DNA of 64,000 nt from assembly GCA_963580285.1 (NCBI GenBank), contig OY757011.1:95773650-95837649 (forward strand). The letters run 5' to 3'. Origin of the DNA: Lucinisca nassula (taxonomy: Eukaryota; Mollusca; Bivalvia; Lucinida; Lucinidae). Under the pieces are notes generated by a model that made no database searches, was not told where the DNA came from, and saw nothing but the letters and a program-made list of their open reading frames with translations. Made by a program: the position numbers and the translations under genes. Positions 9,689 through 20,638 of this stretch are shown in pieces (the first letter of the stretch is position 1; each line of letters starts with the position of its first letter).

Positions 9689-9980
9689 ACATAGAGGATC
9701 TTACATGAGTGCTCATATATTATTGAAATTATTAAACGAGTTGAGGAAAAGGGATAAAATGCGAGGCTTTGCCGAGCAGCACGAATGCAAGAATTTATTT
9801 ATCATAAGACATTTAAAACGCATTTTATTCACGATTGCTTACAAAAATGTCTATATTCCGCCATTAGTAAACGCGACGTCGTTAAGGGCGTCGTTAAGGA
9901 CGTCGTACATGTAACGTTACGGGGCGTATCTAGCTAACTTGCATATTTAATCCACTAGTGGATTATCGAAAACATTACAT
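9689..9980. other. Unassigned repeat relic
   Basis: AAACGAGTTGAGGAAAAGGG and the following bases feel repeat-like and the frame is open for 80 codons, but no protein family is recognisable. It adjoins a long palindrome. Confidence 0.35.
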
Positions 9981-10124
9981 AGAGGTTATTATATGGTAAA
10001 GGTGTGCCTCTAAGTCATATTGGCACCTGTATGTCATATTGGCCGAGGGCTTTAGCCCGAGGGCCAATATGACTTCCGGTGCCAATATGACTTAGAGGCA
10101 AACCTTCACCATATCATAACCTCT
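9981..10124. mobile_element. 144 bp near-perfect palindrome
   Basis: The left arm begins AGAGGTTATTATATGGTAAA and continues CCTCTAAGTCATATTGGCAC. The right arm is its reverse complement with few mismatches. A second inner hairpin is CCGAGGGCTTTAGCCCGAGG. It is probably a foldback element or the hairpin core of one. Confidence 0.85.
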
Positions 10125-10320
10125 TTATAACATCATTTATATAGCATAGTAATATTGCAACGTGAAGAAATGAAGGCAAAGAGAATATTTACTTCTTAAA
10201 GGTTGATGCCGGGAACGTTTCATCGAGTGTGTTGAGGATATATTTTCGGTATCCGCCGAAAAAAAAAGAAATTCCTTATAAATTATATAACTGATTCGTA
10301 GGCCTACACTAACCATGCTC

Positions 10321-10615
10321 GTGCCCCCGCCCGTAGGGGCTTGAAGAAATATATGGGCTGCATGATGCTTCCACGCAGAGCTGAATCTGGCCCGCACACT
10401 AGTACTGGTAAACCGCTTAGAGGATCTAAGCCTGTCCAGGAACCGCGGTGCAAGCGGACCGTCCATGCTAATAAACCCTATTGGTTTCATTGGGCGACAG
10501 GGCTTGAGATGTCATTTCATCTCAATGTCGGGTAAAAGTCCCACAAAATTGGAAACAACGTCTCCAGAATAACCTTTACAATGTTGACGGCGACGTTAAA
10601 CCTCAAATCAAACAA
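10321..10615 (+). mobile_element. SINE-3, full length, 15 bp target-site duplication
   Basis: It runs from GTGCCCCCGCCCGTAGGGG to CCTCAAATCAAACAAAC. The direct repeat ACACTAACCATGCTC (10306-10320) / ACACTAAACATGCTC (10616-10630) differs at one base, which proves retroposition and suggests moderate age. Confidence 0.92.
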
Positions 10616-10630
10616 ACACTAAACATGCTC

Positions 10631-11950
10631 ACGGTAATACAGTAACATAGTAGTGCGCAGCAAATTACGTCACAAGTGACGTCGCAACTGTAAGTTTCAA
10701 AACAAAACAAATCGCCATTTTAAATACAGAATTTCTCCAGTTCAAAGAATGCTTTTTAAGGTATTTTACAGAATGTTTTGTGTTTATTTGAAGACCATTT
10801 TAATTTTAAAGGCTCTTAGTGTCATTCACCAAGCTACTGCATAATCGATTCCGTGTGTAGCAGTCGGTAGCGGTGGTTGTTTACGTTAAAATACAAGACA
10901 ATTTTGGGGACATTTATCCCTCACACAGATTTCTTCCGCACAATTTCCAGCTCCTCATAAGTGAAGGGATCTGTTCGTTTAAGGTTGTTGGCGTGACCTT
11001 ATTGTTTCAAATGTTGGGACTTCCCTGCTGTGCTTGAAAGCAACGTCCTTCACAATGCTTCCCAATCGTGAGTGAACTTCTTTTAAAAGGTGTTTTTTTT
11101 TTCATTTTTCATGCTTGCCACGAAATATCAGACTTTTCTCAAAATCTATTGTTATCACTGTCTTATATCGCTCTGTCTAGGTCCAGAAGTCGGGTTGACA
11201 TTGCTTCAAGTGATTTTTCTTCGGCCATTTTGAAGCTTATGGAGTACGGTATTAAAATTAGCGTTCTATTGCTATAGTAACAGAGTTGAGCAGTGCCAAT
11301 ATGGAAAGGCAGTGCCAAAAATCCATATTATATGAATTTTTGGCCCCGTCACGTGACTGTGCCATCAAAACAGCGACAAAATGAGCCTGTATTGAAATAT
11401 TCTAATGTAATTTTCCTACAGTAGGTATGTAATAAATGGCGTTATTACACTCTCAGACGCGACGTCATATGATAAATGTACATATAAAGCGCTACATTTT
11501 TATAAGTTTTGTGTCAGACGTTTCATATTCGGTAAAATCCCCATTATACTTCCAATTCTCTTTCACTATATACATTTCGAGCGATAAAAGTTTTATACTT
11601 CGATAAACTCCATGAGCCTCAGATCTGTTACACATAACGACAGGTAGCAATATGACGTAACGTCAAAGATCACGTTTGGAGCCCGCGCGTTACGTCATTA
11701 TATATAAAAGCCGTCAACAGCGTTCGATTAAAAGTTGGAAAACTGTTCAAAACGTAAATGTTAGAAGACAAATAAACTGAATTTAAAGACTTTACGTTTT
11801 TTTTCGCTAGAGTTTCTTTCAAAGATGGCAGCTGCTAATGGAAAAATTATTCCGCCGTGGCCGTTGATAAGTTAATTCTTACGCTTTTGAAAGAATTCCT
11901 AAAGTTTTAGTGATAATTTTAAAATTTTAATGTGAAAATTGGAATTATAA
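10631..11950. other. Unassigned sequence
   Basis: No SINE or MITE-A signature and no recognisable protein. Several short palindromes and TGACGT/ACGTCA half-sites occur (for example near 10660-10690 and 11460-11470), as in the palindromic elements that follow. Confidence 0.45.
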
Positions 11951-12101
11951 GAAATGAATTATCATTTTTATGGATTTTATCGATGTATAAACTCCGGCGA
12001 CACTCACAAACTGCATGAAACCCTCCGGGCTTCATGCAGTTTGTGAGTGATTCGCCGGAGTTTACACATCGATAAAATCCATAAAAATGAAATTCATTTC
12101 T
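11951..12101. mobile_element. 151 bp palindrome
   Basis: The arms ATTTTATCGATGTATAAACT and AGTTTACACATCGATAAAAT are complementary and extend outward through ATTTTTATGG/CCATAAAAAT. The inner arms are CACTCACAAACTGCATGAA and TTCATGCAGTTTGTGAGTG. Confidence 0.85.
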
Positions 12102-12369
12102 GTAATGGTGCCACTATATCCCAAGTCTGAAACAATGTTGTCGAGCATTCACAATCAACCTTGGGACTACAAACTGGAAAATATATACATGTAGCTCACA
12201 TTTTCACCCGAACAATGCTAGTTCTGGCTATATAACACTCACACCGTGTGCAACCTAGTCAGAAGAATAATTGACATGACACCCGCACAGACTCGCCCGC
12301 GCACACACAATGTTAAATGCATTTATTACATTTTCAGTAGTGATTTTCTGAGATTTCTCAGATTTATCA

Positions 12370-12852
12370 CTGATTCTAACACAGCGCGCCCATATAGGCA
12401 ATGGAAAACAACTGTGTTTTATTCTACAACAAATCACAGCAAGGGAGAGCGTGACGAGTGACGTCATTAAAACTGCAAATTTATGACGTCACTAGTCGAT
12501 TTCCTTGACGTTAGACGGTGTAACGTCATTTTCTCGCATAGAAAACGTTAGAATAGGATATAAATTAATGTGTTTCAGTCGATAATTTTAGCGGGATTTA
12601 TTCTAACAATGGCGAAAAGTTGTGAGATTTTGAAGGAAACAACAGCATTATTGCCGATTTTCAGCCTGTTAGAATCGAAATAGATCAGCTCTTGTTTGTG
12701 ATTTGTTGAGTAATAAATCACAGTTTGTCGGTCAGTTGTAAGTAGACAAATCACGCGCGCTACGCGCTTGTGATTTGTCTACTTTACAACTGACCTCCAA
12801 ACTGTGATTTATTACTCAACAAATCACAGTTAGAGCTGATCTATTTCTTAAA
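12370..12852. mobile_element. 475 bp palindromic element, tandem unit 1
   Basis: Contains ATATAGGCAATGG, two TGACGTCA octamers (12459-12466 and 12484-12491), ATCGAAATAGATCAGCTC, and a long hairpin (12676-12852) whose arms carry GTGATTTGTTGAGTAATAAA and its complement around GCGCGCTACGCGC. Confidence 0.75.
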
Positions 12853-13326
12853 TCTAACACTGGTAGCCTATATAGCCAATGGATAAATCTGGTGATATAT
12901 TGAGTGATAAATCACTGGGCAGAAGAGTGCGTCGCGAACCGCCGCCTTTTTAGTTTCATGACGTCATTCATTGTTATCTTGACGTTACATAGCGTAACGT
13001 CGTTTTCTTGAATCAGAAATGTTATGAAAACAGGTAATCGTATGTCACAAAGTCAGTTATATTGGCGGGATAACTTCACACAACGGTGGAAGGTAGGGAG
13101 AATCTGAAGGAATCAATAGCATTCTCATCGACTTTTAGTGTGTAAGAATCGAAATAGATCGGCTCTAGTGTCGTTATTTATTGAGTGATATATCACAGCT
13201 TGTCGGTCAGTTGTAAGCAGACGAATCACTCGCGTTACGCGCTCGTGATTTGATCAACATTACAACTGACCCCCAAGCAGTGATTTATCACTCAATAAAT
13301 CACTGCTAGAGCTGATCTATTTCTTA
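12853..13326. mobile_element. 475 bp palindromic element, tandem unit 2
   Basis: It follows unit 1 directly and repeats its order: ATATAGCCAATGG, TGACGTCA (12959-12966), a GGCGGGAT block, ATCGAAATAGATCGGCTC, then the hairpin at 13150-13326. Divergence is substantial but collinear. A third relative is at 49718-50160. Confidence 0.75.
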
Positions 13327-13486
13327 AGTGAATTACTTCATTTCGAACGTTCTGATGTCATAATTGCTAGGCGACGTTGCTGAAGTTGTTTGTAACAACA
13401 ATAACAATAGTTGACATTTGGCGGAAAATCTGATAAAATCATAGAAATCAAGCCTTCAATTTCGCGTCCATTGACGTTTTTGAGGA

Positions 13487-13656
13487 GTGAGTGAGTGAGT
13501 GAGTGTTTGAGTTTTACGTCCCACCAACAGCTAAGGTCATACGGAGACGGGACCTCGGTTTACAGACTCATCCGAAAGTCTGGAGAAGCCCGGGATCGAT
13601 CCTGCGACCCCTTGTTTACAAGACGAGTAGCTTAACCACTACACCACGGAGGCTTC
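13487..13656 (-). mobile_element. SINE-1, full length, 15 bp target-site duplication
   Basis: Tail (GTGA)n, then GTTTTACGTCCCACCAACAG, GGAGACGGGACCTC and AGACTCATCCGAAAGTCT, then the tRNA-like head CCACTACACCACGGAGGC (as seen on the + strand). TGACGTTTTTGAGGA is repeated perfectly at 13472-13486 and 13657-13671. Confidence 0.94.
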
Positions 13657-13927
13657 TGACGTTTTTGAGGAAAAGATAGAGTATGATTTTCTTGATAATA
13701 AGTGACTACTTTCATAACATTTTTGTATCTGTATTTCAAGCACAGGATCATGTTTGTGTTGAAAACTCAACCACGTCTATAAAATCCATGCCCTGACTGG
13801 AACTATTTTGGTTGGAAATGAAAATGGTTGAATAAGAAAAGTAAAACATGAATGGAAATGTAATAAACAGATTATTTTATAAATAAGCTCTATATATTTA
13901 CATTATTAGTGCATTATTAGAAAACCC

Positions 13928-14094
13928 CTCATTACGCAAACACGCCTATACAAATACATTGCCACCTTTATCGCCGAAAAAAATAAAATTTAATGATGAA
14001 AAATTGTGAAATAAGATATACCCAGGAAACCTCAGTTTTACTGTATAAAAGTGGGGTTCAAGGGGGTCAAAAGTATATAGGCGTGTTTAACTAC
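13928..14094. mobile_element. MITE-A without central hairpin
   Basis: Termini ATTACGCAAACACGCC and TAGGCGTGTTTAACTACG. The interior has CCTTTATCGCCGAAAAAAAT and GTATAAAAGTGGGGTTCAAG, and the central hairpin is missing. Confidence 0.8.
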
Positions 14095-14179
14095 GGGGAA
14101 CCAAGGTTGTTCATACCTCAATTTTAACATTTCCAGCGTAAAGTCTAATGTAAACCTATAGAAAAGAATGTAGTTCATT

Positions 14180-14420
14180 CTTCCAGGAACGCATCGAGTC
14201 ACGTGATGGCGCCGCGCAGAGCTGACAACAACCGAACTTGAGTACCGGTACAACGCTTAGCCAAGGGTAAGAGGTTCGAGTTGGACCGATCCTTAAATCG
14301 TAGCGGTTTCTTTGGGCTGTAGGGCTTGAGATGTCAAAATTCGGAAGCAACGTCTCTAAAACGACCTACATAGTGTTGACAGGAACATGAAACCTAAACA
14401 CAAACAAACCAAACAGACAC
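14180..14420 (+). mobile_element. SINE-3, diverged
   Basis: CCGCGCAGAGCTGACAAC, GAGTACCGGTACAACGCTTA and GGGCTTGAGATGTCA match the family. The GATGTCATTTCATCTCAATG block is deleted. The tail is AAACCTAAACACAAACAAAC. Confidence 0.75.
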
Positions 14421-14468
14421 AACAAGTCGTTTATTTTAATAATGAAATCCAATAATGTATAAATTTGA

Positions 14469-14765
14469 GATTTGTTTGTTTGAATAGAGGTTTTACGTTC
14501 CAATCATCACTATTTAGGTCAGTTTGGAGACGTTGATTCCAATTTTGTCGGACTTATACCCGACATTGAGATGAAGTGACATCTCAAGCCCTGCCCCCCC
14601 AAAAAAATAAAAAAAAAATAAAATAAAATAAAATGGGGGTGCGTATATGTAGGTACAGTCCGACTCGCACCACTTTGTCTGGACAGTCTTAGACCCTCTC
14701 AGCGGTTTACCAGTACCCGTGTGCGGCCGATTCAGCTGTGCGCGGAAGCACCATGCAGCCCAATC
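14469..14765 (-). mobile_element. SINE-3 copy
   Basis: Reverse orientation: starts GATTTGTTTGTTTGAATAGA and runs GAGATGAAGTGACATCTCAA, then an A-rich/AAAAT insertion near 14602-14632, GACTCGCACCACTTTGTCTG, and ends in CATGCAGCCCAATCTA. Confidence 0.85.
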
Positions 14766-14929
14766 TACGATGGACGTAGGCGACTTTTTGAGAAATGTTT
14801 CAATAAATGTGACAAAGACATCAGAATGTTCACGAGCGATTTGTTTTCGTGATGTAAATGCTTTTTTTATTTGAGTCCAAACAAAGTTCTCGATGCTTGT
14901 TACAACCGTTACACGGCCCCCACAAATCA

Positions 14930-15202
14930 GAGCCTTGAAGAATTAAATGACCTGCATGATGCTTCCACGCAGAGCTGAAACCGACCGCACTCGAGTACTG
15001 GTAAACCTGCCCAGGCAAAGCGGTGCGAGTCGGACCGTCAGTGCTTATAAACCCTATTTGTTTCATTGGGCGGCAGGGCTTGAGATGTCATTTCGTCTCA
15101 AGGTCGGGTACAAGTCCTACAAAATTGGAAGCAACGTCTCCAAAATGACCTATATAGTGTTGACGGGGACGTTAAACATCTAATCAAACAAACAAACAAA
15201 CA
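14930..15202 (+). mobile_element. SINE-3 copy
   Basis: GCCTTGAAGAATTAAATGAC to GACGTTAAACATCTAATCAA plus an ACAAACAAAC tail. The AGAGGATCTAAG block is deleted after GTACTGGTAAA. Confidence 0.85.
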
Positions 15203-16060
15203 ACCGTTTCACTGAGTCACTGAGACGGTTTTATCCACTCGTAAAAATAGAGTGTGTAAATAAATGTGTCTTTTAATATCAAATGACACGAATCTGGTAT
15301 TCTATTTATCACTTAATCCCCTTGTACACCCTTACATTTTTGCCATTTTCTCCAGCAGTCCAGTTAATTCATAAACGTGCAATGTCACTTGTCCTGAGAT
15401 AGCATATCTTTATCAGGTCAGTGTGTTACAATGCAATATACATTTGGGGGATTGATAATATATGTTTATGCGAACGAACAAGTGAAACACTATCCAGGCT
15501 GTAAACCCCCCATCTCTATATTAAGTTGGGTTTACAGAGGTTTTCATTACATGTACATTGGACGGCAAGGCTTGAGATGTCATTTCGTCTCAATGTCGGG
15601 TAAAAGTCCTACAAAATTGGAAGCAACGTCTCCAAAATGACCTATATAGTGTTGACGGGGACGTTAAACATCTAATCAAACAAACAAACAAACAAACAAC
15701 CGTTTCACTGAGTCACTGAGACCGTTTTATCCACTCGTGAAAATAGAGAATACTATGTTAGTGTCTTTTAATATCACATGACACGAATCTGGTATTCTAT
15801 TTATCACTTAATCCCCTTGTACACTCTTGCATGTTTGCCATTTTGTCCATCAGTCTAGTTCATAGAAGTGCAATGCCACGTTGACCTGATAAAGCTCACT
15901 TGTCCTGAGATAGCATACCTTTATCAGGTCAATGTGTTACAATGCAATTAATATAGGGGGTAACTGACAATCTGTGTTTATGCGAACGAACAAGTGAAAC
16001 ACTATATATCCAGGCTGTAAAACCTCATCTCTGTATTAAGTTGGGTTAACATTGGTTTTC
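15069..16060. repeat. Tandem duplication, ~496 bp period
   Basis: The segment from the SINE-3 3' half (GGCTTGAGATGTCATTTCGT) through CAACCGTTTCACTGAGTCAC, ACACGAATCTGGTATTCTAT and CGAACGAACAAGTGAAACAC occurs twice. The marker CAACCGTTTC starts at 15201 and 15697. The second copy includes the same truncated SINE-3, so the duplication followed SINE insertion. Confidence 0.85.
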
Positions 16061-16084
16061 ATTACATGGACTTGTTATCATGTT

Positions 16085-16311
16085 TTGGAAGAACAAAGCG
16101 GCATTACGAAAACATGCCTATACAATACATTGTAAACTAAACCGCCGAAGTTAACCGAACATTTTAAGATGAAAAATTGTGTAGTTTTTCTTATTTCTGC
16201 CCAAAACATAGATTGTAGGTACTAGTTAGAACCGCCTCGGCGAGGCGGTTCTATTGAGTACCAAAAATCTATGTTTTAGAGCAGAAATAAGAAAAATTGT
16301 TTGCCCTTGTA
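16085..16311. mobile_element. MITE-A, left half (split copy)
   Basis: The copy starts at ATTACGAAAACATGCC, has CCGCCGAAGTTAACCG, an intact hairpin (16208-16274) and GCAGAAATAAGAAAAATTGT, and stops at TTGCCCTTGTA. The missing right half (TAAACCTCGG...) lies at 29085-29168. Confidence 0.85.
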
Positions 16312-16908
16312 CAGTGGCGATAACGTTCGACCTACCCGTTTTTGCGTTTGGGGTCCGTTTTGAAACCGTTGCAAAACGTTTGCGTTTCGACAACGGTTCG
16401 AGCGTTTCATATCGTTTTGACCAATCAAAAGTCAAGGCGAATCGTTTCAGATAAACGGTAAATTTGCGCATGCGCTCTGAAAAGATCAAAACGCTATTGA
16501 AAACGCTTTCCCGTTTTGGCCAATAGTATGACCGTTTGAAACCGTTTTATGACTGGGCCAATCGAATTTATGCATTAAGCGCGCATGCGCAATCGCTTTA
16601 GTTGACTTAAATACATGTGCATGTTTATTTACGATTATCTTCAACAGCTTAACATATATATTCACTACAATTGCGTCATTTAAAATTAAAGTTATATTTG
16701 AGAAAAAAATGAATATTCTGTAAGTACATGTATGTCATTGCTTAAGAAATGACATGATCGTTGACTTTAAATACAGAGTACAAATGCATGATAAATTTTC
16801 AGACAATACGTTCATCCTAAAAATCTTTATGGATTTTTTTCTAAAAACAAAAGAACCAAACTAAAAAAAAAAGAGAAAGAAAGAAAAACAAACACATTAG
16901 TGTAAGAT

Positions 16909-17139
16909 TTAACCCATATATGCCTAGCGGCCCATTTTGCGGGACATTGGCAAATAGTGCAGACCCAGATCAGACGCCACAAAACGCGACGTCTGACCTG
17001 GTTCTACACTGTTTGCTGAAAGTACAAACCTTGTTGCAAAATGTGTCGCTAATAAACAAACCTGGCAGCTCAAAAATTGGAAATGGACCAATCCAAACTT
17101 ACTAGGTGGGAGATTCCATCTTTGTTAAATACGGGTTAA
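16909..17139. mobile_element. MITE-H copy
   Basis: The termini TTAACCCATATATG and ACGGGTTAA are inverted. The hairpin core is CCAGATCAGACGCCACAAAA with GACGTCTGACCTGG. Flanks CTAGCGGCCCATTTTGCGGG and TGGAAATGGACCAATCCAAA match other copies. Confidence 0.8.
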
Positions 17140-18267
17140 GAAAATGCATTAGCTGAGAAATTTTCTTTGTTTGTTTAAATGTTAAGGAAATATTTGCGCC
17201 ACACTGAGGCCAAAATTATTAGAATCCCTGTATATTCTGGCAATTACAGATGACCGTATTTCCCAAGTCATTAGGGTCATATAATAGTATTGGCGAGATT
17301 TGTCACTGACCACACTTCACTTACGTTGCCATGCAACGGCAGGTAATGTGTTTACACGCGTGTGTAATATCTGCTTTCCGGAAACTGTTATACATTGGTG
17401 GATATTTGTTATATGTTAATTCAGAATTTCTAAATTATTCATCATCACCTCAACAAAAAGTCCGTTAAATAAACACTCCAACATGTCCAACTAGATCCCA
17501 CATTATCTCAAGAGCATTGAATGTGGGTTTTTGTTTGTACCGATTTGTTGAAGCGGTTTTAAAAAGCACCCTACAGCTAATGCATCAGGATCACAAGTCC
17601 GTGAATAGGAGCTTTTTTCGTGACGTACTTCCGGTTCTAAAAATAGAACGGGAAAAGCCCTGGCCGTCATCTGTCGATTCTTCAAAGGCAGTGGGACAGA
17701 TAAAGTGTTAATTACAGCGTATAACAGTGGACTTCTTTTAAAATTTTTGGCGAATTCTAATGTAAGATAAAGGGAGTAACACCGATATGCTGCCAAATAC
17801 GAAATTTCGTAAAATTTCGCAAAATGATATGTTGTACATACGACCCATCAGGGTCCTCTCTCTCTCTCTCTCTTTCTCTCTCTCAAAGCACCAACAATTA
17901 GCGAGCGCAGGCAAATGTAAATTACAGTTTGTCGTTTAATGACGCCACGTCAACCGACATGTAGCGTGTCAACAACGTCTTGTCTACATCATACCAACTT
18001 CAAAGCGATGCATTGAATTTGACATTGCAACGTCGATGAAACGTCAGAACGTTGCGTTGGCGATAATACGGCGTGCTTAATTAAATGTCATTTGCCCAGT
18101 GCTCGGATCCATCAAGACTCAGTGGGATTGGAACATTAATTCAAAACAAACGTAGAAAACACTTTCAGTGCACGAGAATGAAACTATCCTTCGCAAGTGC
18201 AAGACTTTACAGTAAAATCTTGTAGATTTGTAGATTGGTTCAACCTGCCCAGCCCTTAGGTCTACAT
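17140..18267. other. Unassigned sequence with short (CT)n
   Basis: There is a CT run at about 17856-17884. The 97-codon reverse ORF near 17503-17796 has no recognisable domain. No SINE or MITE-A is seen. Confidence 0.45.
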
Positions 18268-18492
18268 TAACCCATTTGGTACTGGAAACCCCAAAAGGGG
18301 TAAGTGACACATAGTGCAGGCCCAGATCAGACGCGGCAGAACGCGGCGTCTGATCTGGGCCTACACTGCAAAATGTTCGGCCATTTTCCAAATAAATTTT
18401 GAAAAAAAAAAACACAACCTGACACACCTAAATTTTGGAAATGACTCCTGCTATATATAAGGAGGAAGATTCCATTTGGTACAAAAAGGGTT
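18268..18492. mobile_element. MITE-H copy, well preserved
   Basis: Ends TTAACCCATTTGGTACTGG and CCATTTGGTACAAAAAGGGT are inverted. The core hairpin GGCCCAGATCAGACGC / GCGTCTGATCTGGGCC lies at about 18320-18364. Confidence 0.88.
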
Positions 18493-18599
18493 ATGGGCTT
18501 CTTGGATACAAGGATCAGTCAAACCGCTCTCTCATCTCAACGGTCACGTGACATTGAAGCGAGTTAGAGTGGTTGTCGACGGCATGACGTCGAGCCAAG

Positions 18600-18905
18600 G
18601 TTGACTCGACGCCCGTCTGTAAGTCCACTCATTGGTTGTTGTTTTTTTTTTCGACTGTCATTATGTTTATTTGTCTGCCTAACAGTCCGTCCCTTCATCT
18701 GTAAGTCAGTCATTCATTCAGTCAGTCGGTCTGTGTGTCGTTTGTCTGTCTACTGTCAGTTTGTCAGTCAAACCTCTCTCTCTCCCTCTGTCTGTCTCTC
18801 TCTCCCATGCCAACGGTCATGTGTGACAATGAAGTGAGGTGGAGTAGGTGTCGACGGGCCCCTCCGTCAGTCCACTCATTAGTTTATTTCGACTGTCAGT
18901 ATGGA
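18600..18905. repeat. Degenerate GTCT/GTCAGT-rich low-complexity region
   Basis: Imperfect CAGTCNGT and CTCT repeats produce overlapping ORFs on one strand. A diverged direct repeat (TGACNNTGAAG...GTCGACGG) occurs near 18540 and 18820. It leads into a GATA microsatellite. Confidence 0.6.
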
Positions 18906-18907
18906 CA

Positions 18908-18909
18908 TT

Positions 18910-18985
<76 letters not shown>

Positions 18986-18994
18986 TAGACAGAC

Positions 18995-19085
<91 letters not shown>

Positions 19086-19088
19086 CAG
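18908..19088. repeat. (AGAT)n microsatellite
   Basis: About 180 bp of AGAT repeat with an internal AGAC block at 18972-18998. Confidence 0.97.
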
Positions 19089-19439
19089 ACTTGGATGGTG
19101 TAAGTTAATTGTATCAATTCCTGATCTTTGTTTTACTTCTACTTTGGGTAGCGAATAAAACGAAAGTTACGTAAAAACGTATTTTGTAAGTAAGCTTTCG
19201 TGAATAACGGTATCTCAAGACATTGACATGGGTCATTCACGAAAAGATTTTCGTCAATTAAAAACGAATTTAGGATAAATGAATTTCGGTAATAAACGGG
19301 TACATTTGCTCTCAAAATGTCTGAATATTGTTACCATTTTAATTTCCGCCAATACGTTTGAATAGCAATGGCCGTCTCAATTGACGGCCAGAACTTTGCG
19401 CATGCGCAAGAATGACGTCATAAACGGAATTCCTAAAAC

Positions 19440-19600
19440 CTCCTATAGAAGGCCCCTCTAATCCCCACAGTATATAGAGCACATTGGGTTTACGAGGTAT
19501 TCCTTTTTTCCTTATTTTTGCTCCAAAACATAGATTACGGTTACTCCTTAAAACAGTCTGGACAGGGCGGTTCTAATGAGCATTTTTATTTTAGAAAATG
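19440..19600. mobile_element. MITE-A2 fragment
   Basis: CCCCACAGTATATAGAGCAC, TTGCTCCAAAACATAGATTA and GGGCGGTTCTAATGAGCA are a diverged block plus hairpin. A second decayed hairpin (TAGATTGCGGACACTCGTTA) follows at about 19640-19710. Confidence 0.65.
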
Positions 19601-20099
19601 GGAAATACGGTGAATTCATTATTTTTTTTTATTTTTGTTCTAAAACATAGATTGCGGACACTCGTTAAAACCGTATTACCAAGGTGGTTCTAATGAGCAG
19701 TCATAAATCTATAAATATGGCAGAATTAAAAAAAAAAAAAAAACATTTTCATCTGAGAAACGTTAGTTTTAGAGACATTTAGCGCACGGGAGCGTAATCA
19801 TAATGGTTTGATGCAGATATAAGCGCGAATGATAATTATTGTTTTATTATTTTTATTTTTCGTCTGAATATTATGGAAGAATGCAGCTTGTCTGTCTCTA
19901 TTTTCCTAAAGTGAATTATGAAATAGAACGCGTTAATCCGTATTTGTGAATTAATACCAATGCAACCCAACTTTTTTGAAAAACAAAGTACACGGCGGTT
20001 AAAACGAGCTTTGTTGAATCTATGTTCCGAGCATAAAATTGATAAGTTTTCACTCGAAACTAAGAATAACTATTTTGGAGATTTCATCTTCAACGGTAC

Positions 20100-20345
20100 T
20101 TTACGAAAACACGCCTATTCAAATATATTAGAAGTTTTGTCACCAAAAATTGAAAATTTTCTGACAAAATATCCGATAACTTGCATTTTTCTGCTCTAAA
20201 CATGGATTGCTGATCTTCACCGAACGTGAACCTAAACATAGATTGCTGGTCCTCGTTAGAACCGCTTCGATCAGAAATAGGAAACCGTTAACCCCAGTTG
20301 TACTTTATGAAAATGGGGTTCAAGGGGGTCAACATTATATATACA
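20100..20345. mobile_element. MITE-A, diverged
   Basis: Starts TTTACGAAAACACGCC. Hairpin remnants (TAGATTGCTGGTCCTCGTTA) are interrupted by a partial second arm. It ends with ATGGGGTTCAAGGGGGTCAA; the right terminus is lost. Confidence 0.7.
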
Positions 20346-20437
20346 CTTTTCATGATAAACTTAAGAAAACAATCTGACATTGGCGATTTATCCAAATCGC
20401 GGCTGTTAACCTGTGTGCGTTTGTGTGTTCGCTCGCG

Positions 20438-20474
20438 TGCATGCGTGTGTGTGTGTGTGTGCGTGTGTGTGTGA
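20438..20474. repeat. (GT)n microsatellite
   Basis: GTGTGTGTGTGTGTGC repeats with one interruption. Confidence 0.9.
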
Positions 20475-20602
20475 TAGCCTGAGAACTTGTATTGTGTAAG
20501 ACAATGCCCCATCCAGTAATTCACTTTTATGCTATTCTTCACTTATTTGTCTGGCTATATATGTTTTATCATGATGAGCTGCATAAGCTTAAGCGAATAA
20601 AA

Positions 20603-20606
<4 letters not shown>

Positions 20607-20637
<31 letters not shown>

Positions 20638-20638
20638 A
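20607..20638. repeat. (GATT)n microsatellite
   Basis: Eight GATT repeats lie immediately upstream of a MITE-A2 hairpin region. A shorter GATTGATT recurs at about 21059, upstream of the duplicated hairpin. Confidence 0.9.

Noticed and set aside
18896..19117. ORF of repeated YLSI residues
   Set aside because: It is a translation of the AGAT microsatellite.
19960..20199. 79-codon ORF with protein-like composition
   Set aside because: Its second half is the left end of a MITE-A (ACGAAAACACGCC) and no family resemblance is seen.
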